Positions 26,022-35,735 of a stretch of DNA of 64,000 nt are shown here, piece by piece (position 1 is the stretch's first letter; each line of letters begins with the position of its first letter). Source of the DNA: Lapillicoccus jejuensis (GTDB taxonomy: Bacteria > Actinomycetota > Actinomycetes > Actinomycetales > Dermatophilaceae); contig NZ_VFMN01000001.1 in assembly GCF_006715055.1 (NCBI RefSeq), positions 620,001 to 684,000 on the forward strand. Direction: 5' to 3'. The notes under the pieces were generated by a model that was not told where the DNA came from, did no database searches, and was given only the letters and a program-made list of their open reading frames with translations. The position numbers were made by a program, and so were the translations under genes.

Positions 26022-28001
26022 ATGAGCTCTGCCTTCTCGCGCGCTTCGGCGCGCCGGGCGATCGTCGGCTCCACGGCCCTGGCGCTGTGTGGCCTCGGCC
26101 TCGCGGCGGCCCCCCAGGCCGACGCCGCCGGTCAGCACACCGCGATCGCGAACACCGTCCCCCGCTGGTTGGGCCACGCCCAGCAGCAGGCCACTCCCGC
26201 CGCCGCCTCCGCGGCCCGCCACGAGGTGCGGGTCTACCTCGCGCCGCAGGGCGGCCTCGACGCGGTCAAGGCGAAGGTCGCCGCGCTGTCCGACCCGCAG
26301 TCGCCGCAGTACCACCAGTGGCTGACCACGGCCCAGTACGACCGGCAGTTCGCACCGACCGCGGCGCAGGCCGACCAGGTGTCGTCGTACCTGCGCTCGC
26401 AGGGCCTGACGGTGACCGGGGTCGGCACCGGCCGCCGCTACGTCACCGCCACCGGCACCGCCCGGCAGCTGGGCGCCGCGTTCGGCACGAGCATCGCCAC
26501 CTTCCGCCACGACGGGCAGACGGTCACGGCCAACACCTCCGCCGTCAGCCTGCCCTCGTCGGTCGCCGGTGCGGTCCTCACGGTCACCGGCCTCGACTCG
26601 ACGGTCGCCAAGAAGACGCCCGACCACGTCGTCCCCGGCGCGAACGCCGCCGCCGACGCCGCCAACGCCACGAACCTCGCGCCGAACGTCAAGCCGCCGG
26701 CCGGGTTCGTCAACGCCCGCCCGTGCGCGATCAACTTCGGCACCCCGCTCGCGACGTACCAGGCCGACTTCAAGACCCCCCTGCCGCAGTTCATGGGCAA
26801 GACGCTGCCGTACGCCGTCTGCGGCTACACCGGCCCGTCGTACCGCGCCGCCTACGAGGGCGGCAGCACCCTGGACGGTGCCGGTGTCACCGTCGCCATC
26901 ACCGACGCGTACGCCTGGCAGAAGATGGCCAAGGACGCCAACACCTACGCCGTCAACCACGGCGACGGCGCCTACGCCCCCGGCCAGTACACCGAGAGCC
27001 TGCCCACCGACTTCACCCACCAGGCCGCCTGCGGCCCCTCGGGCTGGTCCGGCGAGGAGAGCCTCGACGTCGAGGCCGTGCACGCCATGGCCCCGGCGGC
27101 GAAGATCCGCTACTACGGCTCGTCCTCGTGCTTCGACAGCGACTTCGCCGACACCCTCGCGCGCGTCGTCGACGAGAACAAGGCGCAGCTCGTCACCAAC
27201 TCGTGGTCCGACGTCGAGGCCAACGAGTCCGCCTCCAGCATCGCGACGTACGAGCAGGTGTTCCTCCAGGGCGCGACCCAGGGCATCACCTTCCTGTTCT
27301 CCTCCGGTGACAGCGGCGACGAGCTCGCCAGCACCGGCATCAAGCAGGTCGGCTACCCCTCGTCCGACCCGTACGTCCTCGGCGCCGGTGGCACCTCGAC
27401 CGGCATCGCCAACGGCACCGTCGTCTCGCAGACCGGCTGGGGCACCGAGAAGTACACGCTGTCCGCGGACGGCAAGAGCTGGAACCCGGTCGGCTTCGTC
27501 TACGGAGCGGGTGGCGGCTACTCGGCCCTGTTCAACCGCCCGACCTACCAGGACGGCGTCGTCTCCTCCAGCAACCGCGCGGTCCCGGACATCGCCATGG
27601 ACGCGGACCCGACGACCGGCATGCTCGTCGGCCAGACCCAGTCCTTCCCCGACGGGGTCCACTACGGCGAGTACCGCATCGGCGGCACGAGCCTGGCCTC
27701 CCCGCTGCTGGCCGGCATGATGGCGCTCGCCGTCCAGAGCTCCGGCTCCGGTCTCGGCTGGGCCAACCCGACGCTGTACAAGCTCCAGTCGACGGCGTTC
27801 ACCGACGTGACGCCGAAGACGGCCAACGGGGTCAAGGGCGCCGTCCGCGTCGACTACGCCAACGGCTTCGACGCCTCGAAGGGCCTGCTCTACACGGTCC
27901 GCACCTTCGACCAGGACTCGACGCTCTTCACGGCCAGGGGCTGGGACGACGTCACCGGCCTCGGCGTGCCGAACCCGGCGCTCTTCGCCGCGGTCAAGTA
28001 G
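26022..28001 (+). CDS. Secreted S53-family serine-carboxyl peptidase (sedolisin/kumamolisin type)
   Basis: Encodes 659 aa from the ATG at 26022, which has GAGG six bases upstream; ATG at 26016 would add 2 residues. A signal peptide is followed by a pro-kumamolisin domain (about residues 50-195, SPQYHQWLT) and the peptidase. The catalytic Glu and Asp lie in GEESLDVEAVH near 345, the oxyanion Asp in SSGDSGDE near 430, the nucleophile Ser in IGGTSLASP near 557. The C-terminal calcium site is DDVTGLGVPNP. Activity is probably extracellular and acid-favoured. A terminator-like hairpin follows. Confidence 0.92.
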   Translation: MSSAFSRASARRAIVGSTALALCGLGLAAAPQADAAGQHTAIANTVPRWLGHAQQQATPAAASAARHEVRVYLAPQGGLDAVKAKVAALSDPQSPQYHQWLTTAQYDRQFAPTAAQADQVSSYLRSQGLTVTGVGTGRRYVTATGTARQLGAAFGTSIATFRHDGQTVTANTSAVSLPSSVAGAVLTVTGLDSTVAKKTPDHVVPGANAAADAANATNLAPNVKPPAGFVNARPCAINFGTPLATYQADFKTPLPQFMGKTLPYAVCGYTGPSYRAAYEGGSTLDGAGVTVAITDAYAWQKMAKDANTYAVNHGDGAYAPGQYTESLPTDFTHQAACGPSGWSGEESLDVEAVHAMAPAAKIRYYGSSSCFDSDFADTLARVVDENKAQLVTNSWSDVEANESASSIATYEQVFLQGATQGITFLFSSGDSGDELASTGIKQVGYPSSDPYVLGAGGTSTGIANGTVVSQTGWGTEKYTLSADGKSWNPVGFVYGAGGGYSALFNRPTYQDGVVSSSNRAVPDIAMDADPTTGMLVGQTQSFPDGVHYGEYRIGGTSLASPLLAGMMALAVQSSGSGLGWANPTLYKLQSTAFTDVTPKTANGVKGAVRVDYANGFDASKGLLYTVRTFDQDSTLFTARGWDDVTGLGVPNPALFAAVK

Positions 28002-28023
28002 TCGCGAGCAGATCAGCACGACG

Positions 28024-28056
28024 GGCGGGGCGTCCCCTTCGGGGGGGCGCCCCGCC
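28024..28056 (+). terminator. GC-rich hairpin after the S53 peptidase gene
   Basis: The sequence GGCGGGGCGTCCCC can pair with GGGGCGCCCCGCC across a TTCGG-type loop, 22 bp after the stop codon. No long T-run follows, which is common for high-GC actinobacterial terminators. Confidence 0.65.
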
Positions 28057-28097
28057 TTCGCGTCCCCGGGGCGCGCACCGGACGGCCGGGTCGGCGA

Positions 28098-28423
28098 GCG
28101 GTCGCACCGGACGGACCGACAGGCAGTGCGCGTCGCCGTACGCCGCCGGACGCTCAGCGCGACCGCGGACGGGCGGCACTGCCTGTCCGTGCGGACACGA
28201 CCCCTTTCAGGCGCCCGGACCAAGTCCCGTCCGGCTGTCAATCGCCCCGTCGGACGCCTGCGCTGAGCACGGACCGTCGCCCCACGCGGCGCCATTGACA
28301 GCCGGGCGGGACGGGGCGACCCAGACGCGGTCGCACCGGACGGACCGACAGGCAGTGCGCGTCGCCGTACGCCGCCGCGCGCTCAGCGCGACCGCGGACG
28401 GGCGGCACTGCCTGTCGGGGCGG
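28098..28423. repeat. Direct-repeat pair enclosing a large inverted repeat
   Basis: Two nearly identical units of about 97 bp occur at 28098-28194 and 28327-28423, 229 bp apart. Each begins GCGGTCGCACCGGACGG and contains a palindromic pair, GACAGGCAGTGC and GCACTGCCTGTC (in the first unit at 28118-28129 and 28176-28187). Between them, 28224-28248 and 28288-28312 are inverted copies of each other, sharing GGCTGTCAAT on the outer arm. The 28002-28521 gap has no convincing gene. It holds a terminator, this complex, and a 28441-28517 stretch resembling the inverted repeat at 39.8 kb. Confidence 0.85.
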
Positions 28424-28521
28424 ACGCGCACCCGCCCAGGGACGACTTCTTGCTGCGGATGCGCCGTTCCGGGGCGCCGGACCGCCCAGGACGGGCACGT
28501 CCGGAGCACGACGTCGTCCCC

Positions 28522-29481
28522 TCAGGCGCCCGTACGACGCCCCGCCCGGCCGAGCAGGGCCCCGCCCAGCGCGAGCAAGGCGTCGACGACGATGAGGACG
28601 ACGCGGGAGCCGACGATGACGGCGACGACGGGGCCGGACGGGATGAGCGTGCCCAGCGCGAAGCCGAGGACCACCTCGCGCATGCCGGCACCGGCGGGGG
28701 CGGGCAGGAAGAGCACACCGGCGCTGACCGCGAGGCCCATCGCCCCGATGCACAGGGCCAGGGTGCGCCCCGACAGGTCGCTCACCGCGGACGCCAGCAC
28801 GAGCAGGTGCAGCCCGAGGAAGACCCACGACACCGTCGCCCACGCCGACGCGCGCAGGGTCGCCCGCCCGGTCATCCGCAGCCCGATCGGGGGCCGGCGC
28901 AGCAGCCGCAGGACGGCGTCGAGCAGCCACGGCAGGGTGCGCGGCAGCGCCAGCACGACGACGAGGGGCAGCGCGGCCAGGGCCCACCAGAACCGGCCCA
29001 GGGCCTGCGGCGACGAGAACGGCAGCAGCAGCCCCGCGACCACGAGCCCCGATGCGAGGCCGAGCACGAGGGTGACGAGGTTGGCCGCGACCATCGTGCG
29101 CCGGCTCGCGCCGCGGCTGCGGCCGGCCTCCATCTGCATGACGATCGGCCACACCGACCCGGGGAGGTACTTGCCCAGCTGGCTGACGAAGAAGACGCTG
29201 GCGGCGTCGCGGCGGGACAGCTCCACCCCGAGCCCGGCGAGGACGGCCCGCCACTGCAGCGCCGTCGCCCCGATCCCCAGCAGCCCGCACACGACGCTCA
29301 GCGCGAGGCCGCCCGGGCCGACCCGGTCGACGGTGTCGACGAAGGACTGGCGGTTGCGCACGACCGCGACGACGAGGGCCGCGACGACGAGGAGCAGCAG
29401 GGCGATGCCGACGAGGCGTCGTGCGCGCGACGGTCGGGGGGCGGGGTCGCCGCCGGTGCCCTCGGGGCCCGTGAGCGCCAC
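28522..29481 (-). CDS. Flippase-like (UPF0104/LPG synthase TM) membrane protein
   Basis: Encodes 319 aa with about eight TM segments, GTG start. It has the look of the lysylphosphatidylglycerol synthase TM or AglD-like flippase superfamily: FFVSQLGKYLPGSVWP, GASRRTMVAANLVTLVLG, and PAPAGAGMREVVLGFALG matching the family's PxPGGxGxxE-like motif. It likely works with the divergent glycosyltransferase and the methyltransferase next to it in making or exporting a surface glycan. Confidence 0.78.
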   Translation of the reverse strand: MALTGPEGTGGDPAPRPSRARRLVGIALLLLVVAALVVAVVRNRQSFVDTVDRVGPGGLALSVVCGLLGIGATALQWRAVLAGLGVELSRRDAASVFFVSQLGKYLPGSVWPIVMQMEAGRSRGASRRTMVAANLVTLVLGLASGLVVAGLLLPFSSPQALGRFWWALAALPLVVVLALPRTLPWLLDAVLRLLRRPPIGLRMTGRATLRASAWATVSWVFLGLHLLVLASAVSDLSGRTLALCIGAMGLAVSAGVLFLPAPAGAGMREVVLGFALGTLIPSGPVVAVIVGSRVVLIVVDALLALGGALLGRAGRRTGA

Positions 29482-29519
29482 CGTTCTCCTCTCCCTGCCG
29501 GACGTGACACCCTACCGCC

Positions 29520-30626
29520 ATGCTCATCGCCGGCTTCGGCACCTACGACCGTGACCGGCACCCGCGGACCGGGATCGTCCTGGACGGCTTCCGCGACCTC
29601 GGCGACGAGGTGGTGGAGCTCGACCGCCCGCTCGGCTTCAGCACCGCCGAGCGGGTCGAGATGCTGGGCAAGCCGTGGCTCGCGCACCGGCTCGCGACCC
29701 GGCTGGTCCGTCGCTGGGCCCAGCTGACCGGTGACCGCCTGCGCCTGCGCGGCCGGCGTCCCGACGCGGTCGTCGTCGGCTACCTCGGTCACTTCGACGT
29801 CGTCCTCGCCCGGCTGCTCTTCCCCCGCACCACGGTGGTCCTCGACCTGCTGATCTTCGCCGCCGACACCGCCTCCGACCGGGGGGTGCGCCCCAGCGCG
29901 AAGCTGCGGCTGCTCGGGGTGCTGGACCGGCTGGCCGTCCGCTGCAGCGACGTCGTCCTCGTCGACACGCAGGAGCACGCCGTGATGCTCACCCCGACGG
30001 AGCGCCGCAAGGGAGTCGTCGTGCCCGTCGGCGCGCCCGACGCGTGGTTCGCGCCCGAACCCCCGCCCGCGGGGGGCGCGGACGGTCCGCTGCGCGTCCT
30101 CTTCTACGGACTCTTCACCCCGCTGCAGGGCGCGCCGGTCATCGGGCGCGCGCTCGCGCTGCTCGCCGCGCGCGGGGCCGACGTGCAGGTGACGATGGTC
30201 GGCGGCGGCCAGGACCTCGAGCGCACGCGCGAGCTGGCCGGACCGGACAACCCGCTGGTCACCTGGCACGAGTGGGTCGAGCCCGACCGGCTGCCCGTCC
30301 TGGCCCGCGAGCAGGACGTCTGCCTCGGCATCTTCGCCGACTCCGGCAAGGGCCTGCGGGTCACGCCCAACAAGGTCTACCAGGGCGCCGCCGCCGGGTG
30401 CGCCGTCGTCACCTCCCGCACGCCGCCGCAGGAGCGGGCCCTCGGCGACGACGCGCTGCTGGTCGCGCCGGGCGACGCCGACGCCCTGGCGGAGGCGCTA
30501 GGGTCGCTGGCAGCCGACCGGGCGCGGGTGCTCGAGCTGCGCCGTCGCGCCTGGGCGCGCGCCGACCGCGACTTCCGTCCGGCCCGGGTCGCCGCCGCCG
30601 TCCGGCCGGCCCTGACCCGCCCCTGA
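29520..30626 (+). CDS. Family 4-like glycosyltransferase
   Basis: Encodes 368 aa. The GT-B fold is supported by the C-terminal half: RVLFYGLFTPLQGAPVIGRAL, VTMVGGGQDLERTREL, VTWHEWVEPDRLPVLAREQDVCLGIF, and a late nucleotide-sugar region TPNKVYQGAAAGCAVVTSRT. No signal peptide, so it is likely cytosolic at the membrane. It is 38 bp from a divergent flippase and 33 bp before a methyltransferase gene in the same direction. Confidence 0.82.
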   Translation: MLIAGFGTYDRDRHPRTGIVLDGFRDLGDEVVELDRPLGFSTAERVEMLGKPWLAHRLATRLVRRWAQLTGDRLRLRGRRPDAVVVGYLGHFDVVLARLLFPRTTVVLDLLIFAADTASDRGVRPSAKLRLLGVLDRLAVRCSDVVLVDTQEHAVMLTPTERRKGVVVPVGAPDAWFAPEPPPAGGADGPLRVLFYGLFTPLQGAPVIGRALALLAARGADVQVTMVGGGQDLERTRELAGPDNPLVTWHEWVEPDRLPVLAREQDVCLGIFADSGKGLRVTPNKVYQGAAAGCAVVTSRTPPQERALGDDALLVAPGDADALAEALGSLAADRARVLELRRRAWARADRDFRPARVAAAVRPALTRP

Positions 30627-30659
30627 CCCACCCCCACCGATCGACCCCCCGAGGACCGC

Positions 30660-31412
30660 GTGAGCACGACCCCGCCCGCCCCGCTCCCCCCGAACGCCCG
30701 GCTGCGCTGGTCGGTCGTCGACGCGGCCGTACGGCGCCTGGCCCCCGCCTCGATCCTCGAGATCGGCTGCGGGCAGGGCGCGTTCGGCGCCCGCCTGGCC
30801 CCCCGGGCCGACTACCTCGCGGTCGAGCCCGACCCGACGTCGTACGCCGTCGCGCGGCGGCGCATCGAGGCCGCCGGCGGGCGGGTGCTCAACAGCACCG
30901 ACGACGGGGTCCCGGAGGGTCGTCAGGTCGACCTGCTGTGCGCCTTCGAGGTCCTCGAGCACCTCGAGGACGACCGGTCGGCGCTGCGCTCGTGGGTCCG
31001 CCACGTCCGCCCCGGCGGGCACGTGCTCGTCTCGATGCCGGCCTTCCAGGAGCGCTTCAACCCCTGGGACACCCTCGTCGGGCACTACCGGCGCTACTCC
31101 CCCGACCAGGTGCGCGAGACCTTCACCGCCGCCGGGCTCGAGCCGGTCGAGGTGACCGTCTACGGGTGGCCGCTCGGCTACGCGCTCGAGGGGGTGCGCG
31201 GCATCGTGGCCAAGCGCAAGGGCGTCGGCGCGGAGCACGGCGGCCCCGCCGACGACATGGCGCAGCGCACCGCCGGCAGCGGGCGCATCCTGCAGCCCAA
31301 GGCGCTCGTCGGGACCGCGGTCAGCGCGGCCACCGTGCCGTTCACCTGGCTGCAGCGGGTGCGGCCCACCGCCGGCACCGGGGTCGTCGGCCTCGCCCGC
31401 GTCCCCTCCTGA
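30660..31412 (+). CDS. Class I SAM-dependent methyltransferase
   Basis: Encodes 250 aa, GTG start after GAGGACC. Motif I is ILEIGCGQGAFGARLAPR, acidic motif II AVEPDPTSY, motif IV VDLLCAFEVLEHLEDD, and then RPGGHVLVSMP. This is the Methyltransf_23/UbiG-like layout common in glycan clusters. It is probably co-transcribed with the glycosyltransferase just upstream. Confidence 0.85.
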   Translation: MSTTPPAPLPPNARLRWSVVDAAVRRLAPASILEIGCGQGAFGARLAPRADYLAVEPDPTSYAVARRRIEAAGGRVLNSTDDGVPEGRQVDLLCAFEVLEHLEDDRSALRSWVRHVRPGGHVLVSMPAFQERFNPWDTLVGHYRRYSPDQVRETFTAAGLEPVEVTVYGWPLGYALEGVRGIVAKRKGVGAEHGGPADDMAQRTAGSGRILQPKALVGTAVSAATVPFTWLQRVRPTAGTGVVGLARVPS

Positions 31413-31464
31413 CCCTCGTCGGCCCCGCCGGCCCCGCCGGCCCCGCCGGCCCCGGTCGACCCGG

Positions 31465-33882
31465 TCAGCCCGGCGCCGAGTCGTCCCCGGTCCCGCCGGC
31501 GGTCTCCCAGCCCCACGCCTTGATCTCCGGCAGGTCGTCGCCGACGGTCCGGACGTAGCGCCGGTGCTCGATGAGCGCGTCGGTCCACCGCTCGCGCGCG
31601 TGCCCGCCGACGTCCCGCAGCCGCGGCACCCGGTCGACGACGTCGATGGCGAGGTGGAAGCGGTCGATCTCGTTGAGCACCGCCATGTCGAAGGGCGTCG
31701 TCGTCGTGCCCTCCTCGCGGAAGCCGTGGACGTGGATGTTGGCGTGGTTGGTGCGCCGGTAGGTCAGCCGGTGCACGAGCGTCGGGTAGCCGTGGAAGTT
31801 GAAGACGACGGGCTTGTCGCGGGTGAAGAGGGCGTCGAAGGCCGCGTCGGACAGCCCGTGCGGGTGGGCGCGCTCGTCCTGCAGCCGCATGAGGTCGACG
31901 ACGTTGACGAAGCGGACCTTGAGGTCGGGGAAGGCCTGCGTGAGCAGGCGGGTGGCGGCGAGCGCCTCCATCGTCGGGACGTCGCCGGCGCAGGCCATGA
32001 CCACGTCGGGCTCCACCCCGGTGTCGGTGCTGGCCCAGTCCCAGACGCCGATCCCCTTGGTGCAGTGGGTGATCGCCTCGTCCATGGACAGGTACTGCAG
32101 CGCCGGCTGCTTCCCGGCGACGATGACGTTGACGTACTGCCGCGAGCGCAGGCAGTGGTCGGCCACCGAGAGCAGCGTGTTGGCGTCCGGCGGCAGGTAG
32201 ACCCGCGCCACGCTGGCCTTCTTGTTGACGACGTGGTCGAGGAAGCCGGGGTCCTGGTGCGAGAACCCGTTGTGGTCCTGGCGCCAGACGTGCGAGGTCA
32301 GCAGGTAGTTCAGCGACGCCACCGGGCGTCGCCAGGGGATGCCGTTGGTCGTCTCGAGCCACTTCGCGTGCTGGTTGACCATCGAGTCGACGATGTGGAC
32401 GAAGGCCTCGTAGCAGGAGAAGAACCCGTGCCGCCCGGTGAGCAGGTAGCCCTCGAGCCACCCCTGGATCGTGTGCTCGGAGAGGATCTCCATGACCCGG
32501 CCATCGACCGCGAGGTGGTCGTCGTCCTCCTCCGTGCGGGCGTTCCACGCACGGTCGGTCACCTCGAGCACGGCGTCGAGCCGGTTGCTGTTGTTCTCGT
32601 CCGGTGAGAGCACCCGGAAGCTGTCCGGGTTGTCGCGCATGACGTCGCGCAGGAAGCGGCCGAGGACGCGGGTCGCCTCCTCCTGGTCGACACCCGGCTC
32701 CTTCACCTCGACCGCGTGCTCGCGGAAGTCGGGCAGCCTCAGCGGCTTGAGCAGCAGACCCCCGTTGGCGTACGGCGTCGCGGACATGCGCCGCTCGCCC
32801 TCGGGGTGCAGCCCGGCGAGGTCGGGCCGTGGGGCGCCGTCCTCCCCGAAGAGCTCCTCGGGACGGTAGGAGCGCAGCCACTCCTCGAGCAGCCGCAGGT
32901 GCTCGGGGTTCTCGCGGACGGCGGCGAACGGCACCTGGTGCGAGCGCCAGTAGCCCTCGGTGCGCTTGCCGTCGACCTCCTTGGGCCCGGTCCAGCCCTT
33001 CGGGGAGCGCAGCACGACCATGGGCCAGCGCGGCCGGTCGCGGCCGTCCTCGGGGGCGTCGCCGGCGCGGGCCGCCTGCTGGATCTCGTGGATGCGGTGC
33101 AGGCAGTGGTCGAAGGTGGCGGCGAGCTGCTGGTGCATCGTCGCCGGGTCGTCGCCCTCGACGACGTACGGGTCGTGGCCGTAGCCGCGCAGCAGCGACA
33201 GCAGCTCGTCCTCGGGGATGCGGGCCAGGACGGTCGGGTTGGCGATCTTGTAGCCGTTGAGGTGCAGGATCGGCAGGACGGCGCCGTCGCGCCGCGGGTC
33301 GAGGAACTTGTTGCTGTGCCAGCTCGCGGCGAGCGGCCCGGACTCGGCCTCCCCGTCGCCGACGACCGCGGCGACGACGAGGTCGGGGTGGTCGAAGGCG
33401 GCGCCGTACGCGTGGCTGAGCGCGTAACCGAGCTCGCCGCCCTCGTGGATCGAGCCGGGGGTCTGCGGGGCGACGTGGCTGGGGATGCCACCGGGGAAGG
33501 AGAACTGGGTGAAGAGGCGCTTCATCCCCGGCTCGTCGTACGTGATCTCGGGGAACACCTCGCTGTAGGTCCGCTCGAGCCACGCGCACGCGACGGCGGC
33601 TGGGCCGCCGTGACCCGGGCCCATGACGTACATCATCTGCTGGTCGCGCTGCCGGATGAGCCGGTTGAGGTGCGTGTAGAGGAAGGTCAGGCCCGGGGTC
33701 GTCCCCCAGTGGCCGAGCAGCCGCGGCTTGACGTGCTCCGCCCGCAGCGGCTCGCGCAGCAGCGGGTTGTCCATGAGGTAGATCTGCCCGACCGAGAGGT
33801 AGTTCGCCGCGCGCCACCAGGCGTCGAGGCGGGCCAGCTCGTCGGGGTCGAGGGGGGCCTGGTCGGCGAGGGTGGTGGGCAT
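31465..33882 (-). CDS. xfp: Xylulose-5-phosphate/fructose-6-phosphate phosphoketolase
   Basis: Encodes 805 aa, full family length. The ATG has GGAAGG just upstream. Family motifs: the N-terminal [43 protein letters not shown], the thiamine-diphosphate motif GDGEAESGP, and the C-terminal [11 protein letters not shown]. It splits xylulose-5-phosphate (or fructose-6-phosphate) with phosphate to acetyl phosphate and an aldose phosphate. No acetate kinase or phosphotransacetylase gene is adjacent. Confidence 0.95.
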   Translation of the reverse strand: MPTTLADQAPLDPDELARLDAWWRAANYLSVGQIYLMDNPLLREPLRAEHVKPRLLGHWGTTPGLTFLYTHLNRLIRQRDQQMMYVMGPGHGGPAAVACAWLERTYSEVFPEITYDEPGMKRLFTQFSFPGGIPSHVAPQTPGSIHEGGELGYALSHAYGAAFDHPDLVVAAVVGDGEAESGPLAASWHSNKFLDPRRDGAVLPILHLNGYKIANPTVLARIPEDELLSLLRGYGHDPYVVEGDDPATMHQQLAATFDHCLHRIHEIQQAARAGDAPEDGRDRPRWPMVVLRSPKGWTGPKEVDGKRTEGYWRSHQVPFAAVRENPEHLRLLEEWLRSYRPEELFGEDGAPRPDLAGLHPEGERRMSATPYANGGLLLKPLRLPDFREHAVEVKEPGVDQEEATRVLGRFLRDVMRDNPDSFRVLSPDENNSNRLDAVLEVTDRAWNARTEEDDDHLAVDGRVMEILSEHTIQGWLEGYLLTGRHGFFSCYEAFVHIVDSMVNQHAKWLETTNGIPWRRPVASLNYLLTSHVWRQDHNGFSHQDPGFLDHVVNKKASVARVYLPPDANTLLSVADHCLRSRQYVNVIVAGKQPALQYLSMDEAITHCTKGIGVWDWASTDTGVEPDVVMACAGDVPTMEALAATRLLTQAFPDLKVRFVNVVDLMRLQDERAHPHGLSDAAFDALFTRDKPVVFNFHGYPTLVHRLTYRRTNHANIHVHGFREEGTTTTPFDMAVLNEIDRFHLAIDVVDRVPRLRDVGGHARERWTDALIEHRRYVRTVGDDLPEIKAWGWETAGGTGDDSAPG

Positions 33883-33961
33883 GACGGCCTTCCATCGGGG
33901 TGGTCGCGGGACGACGGGCAGGTCGGGCGACGACGTTCTCCTACCCCCTCCCGCGCACGGC

Positions 33962-34489
33962 TCACCGGGGCGGGGGTGTCCGCCTGATGGCGCGCACGGG
34001 GACGAGCAGCCACACGACCAGGAACAGGATGAGGGCGCACCCGGAGGCCACGACACCGACCAAGGTCCCGCCGACGAGCCCGTAGATGAGCAGGACGACC
34101 GCGACGACGGTGAGGGCGAGCGCGACGAGCCCGGCCTTGGCCAGGCGGTCGGCGTCGCGGACGAGCACGTCCTTCTCGTGGCGCCGGAACAGGATCCGGT
34201 GCGCGCTGACCGGGGCGACGACGAGGACGGTCGTCGTCGTCGACAGCGCGACGGCGACGAGGAAGACGCCGTGCAGGAAGGGGGACAACGAGGCGAAACG
34301 CTGCTGGAAGGGCAGCGTCAACAGGAAGCCGGCGAGGACCTGGATGCCGGTCTGGGTGACCCGCAGCTCCTGGAGCAGCTCGCTCCAGTTGCGGTCCAGC
34401 CGCTCGGTCGGGGTCTCGTCGCGGCCGTCCCCGTCCGGGTCGGGTGCGCCCTCAGGCACCGTCGACCGGCCGGGCCTCGTGGTGCTCAC
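33962..34489 (-). CDS. DUF6328 membrane protein
   Basis: Encodes 175 aa from the GTG at 34489. GTG at 34459 is an alternative and would shorten the overlap with the upstream gene from 38 to 8 bp. The polar N-terminus ends in [20 protein letters not shown], characteristic of DUF6328, then four TM segments. The function is unknown. It is last in a three-gene minus-strand unit with overlapping ends. Confidence 0.78.
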   Translation of the reverse strand: MSTTRPGRSTVPEGAPDPDGDGRDETPTERLDRNWSELLQELRVTQTGIQVLAGFLLTLPFQQRFASLSPFLHGVFLVAVALSTTTTVLVVAPVSAHRILFRRHEKDVLVRDADRLAKAGLVALALTVVAVVLLIYGLVGGTLVGVVASGCALILFLVVWLLVPVRAIRRTPPPR

Positions 34490-34901
34490 GGCCGTGGGTG
34501 CGACGGTCCTCCTTCATCTCCGCCTCGAAGAGGTGCCGCTTGCCCCCGACGAGCTGCTCTCGGGCGGCCCGTTCGTGCTCGCGGAAGGCCGTCCAGTAGC
34601 CGTCGTCGTACTCCTCGACGACCTGGAAGGTCCAGCGGCCCTGGATGACGTTGCGTCCCACGAGGTCGGTCTCGATGCTCTCCGCGAGGTCGGCGTGCCC
34701 GGCCTCGCGCAGCAGGTCGACGGCCTCACCGAGGGCGAGGTCGGCCGACCCGCTCATCCGGTGGAAGGCGTAGAGGTGGCCACGGGCGTCCTCCACCGTC
34801 TCCAGGGCCTCGGAGAGCTTGCCCAGCGCCTCGACGGTCGTGTCGTCGACGCCGTCGGGGCGGGTGTGCGCCGCGTCGGGGCCGTCGGGCGCGTCGCTCA
34901 C
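34452..34901 (-). CDS. Small acidic hypothetical protein
   Basis: Encodes 149 aa, GTG start in a GTGA overlap with the FMN-binding protein gene. It is predicted mostly helical and acidic, with a central block ALGEAVDLLREAGHADLAES and VVEEYDDGYWTAFREHE. I do not recognise a named family. Translational coupling on both sides supports it as a real gene and suggests a shared stress-related role. Confidence 0.7.
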   Translation of the reverse strand: MSDAPDGPDAAHTRPDGVDDTTVEALGKLSEALETVEDARGHLYAFHRMSGSADLALGEAVDLLREAGHADLAESIETDLVGRNVIQGRWTFQVVEEYDDGYWTAFREHERAAREQLVGGKRHLFEAEMKEDRRTHGREHHEARPVDGA

Positions 34902-35380
34902 GTGAGGTCGACCGTGTCGCTGTCACCGGCGTCCGGGGTGGAGCCGGTGACCCGGGCCTTGAGCATCGAGACGAGCATCCGCGCGCGGCCGGGGCTGTCC
35001 CAGTACTGCGCCGACTCGCCCTCGACCTTGACGGCGACGACCGCCGGGTCGTCCTTGCCGTCGGGGAACCAGGCCTCGGTCATCTCGTTCCACAGCTCGT
35101 CCTTCTTCGCCGCGTCCTCGACCACGCTGGCGGTGCCGGCGACCGACAGCCACGCCGTCGCCCCGGCCCAGGTGACGTTGACCTTCGGCTGCGCCTGCAG
35201 GTTGGTGACGGTCTCCGACTCGCGGTGCACGAGGAACCAGGCGTCGCCGTCGAACTCCGCCTCCTGCGTGGTCATGGGCGCCGCGTGCAGCGCGCCGTCA
35301 GGCGCCACCGTGGTGAACATCGCGGTGCGCTCGGACTTCATGATGTCGCGCACGGTGGTCAGGTCCTGGTCGTCGCTCAT
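34898..35380 (-). CDS. Pyridoxamine 5'-phosphate oxidase-family (general stress protein 26 type) protein
   Basis: Encodes 160 aa. It has a split-barrel FMN-binding look: TAMFTTVAPDGALHAAPM, DAWFLVHRESETVTNLQAQPKVNVTW, WLSVAGTASVVEDAAKK, ELWNEMTEAWFPDGKDDP. The last matches the general stress protein 26 group, in which the cofactor may be a flavin. It is first in a three-gene overlapping unit. The precise substrate is unknown. Confidence 0.83.
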   Translation of the reverse strand: MSDDQDLTTVRDIMKSERTAMFTTVAPDGALHAAPMTTQEAEFDGDAWFLVHRESETVTNLQAQPKVNVTWAGATAWLSVAGTASVVEDAAKKDELWNEMTEAWFPDGKDDPAVVAVKVEGESAQYWDSPGRARMLVSMLKARVTGSTPDAGDSDTVDLT

Positions 35381-35389
35381 GCGTCCTCC

Positions 35390-35662
35390 TCAGCTGTCGC
35401 GCAGCGCGTGGATGAGCTGCGACTTGGTCATGGTGGAGCGCCCGGAGATGCCGATCTCGCGGGCGCGTTCGAGCAGGTGCTGCTTGGTCCAGTCCTCGTA
35501 GTCCCCGCTCCGGCCGCCCTTGCGGCCGACGCTCGAACGGGAGGTCGCCGCGGCGGCGTTGGCGATCCGCGCGGACTTCTGCTTGCTGTTGCCCTCGTCG
35601 CGCAGCTTCTCGTAGAGCTCCGGGTCCTTGACGGACGGGCCGGGGGTCTCCTTCTTCGGCAC
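35390..35662 (-). CDS. DUF7218/Rho-N-like small DNA- or RNA-binding protein
   Basis: Encodes 90 aa. The GTG at 35662 has a strong GAGGAGG box. The N-terminal half KDPELYEKLRDEGNSKQKSA fits DUF7218. The C-terminal half YEDWTKQHLLERAREIGISG with MTKSQLIHALR resembles a Rho N-terminal/SAP helical module that binds nucleic acid. It lies 9 bp upstream of the FMN-binding gene and may share its transcript. Confidence 0.75.
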   Translation of the reverse strand: MPKKETPGPSVKDPELYEKLRDEGNSKQKSARIANAAAATSRSSVGRKGGRSGDYEDWTKQHLLERAREIGISGRSTMTKSQLIHALRDS

Positions 35663-35735
35663 CTGGGCCTCCTCGTGACGCTGGGTCGGGGACGAACCGG
35701 GTGTACCCCGGTGACCGCCCGGGCACACCAGGGCG

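Noticed and set aside
24192-28295. 1367-codon minus-strand frame opposite zwf and the S53 peptidase
   Set aside because: It runs antisense to two strongly identified proteins and has shadow-type composition.
35225-35735. Methyltransferase gene extended far upstream in frame
   Set aside because: The upstream part runs antisense to the FMN-binding and DUF7218 genes; the GTG at 36614 in a GTGA overlap is the natural start.
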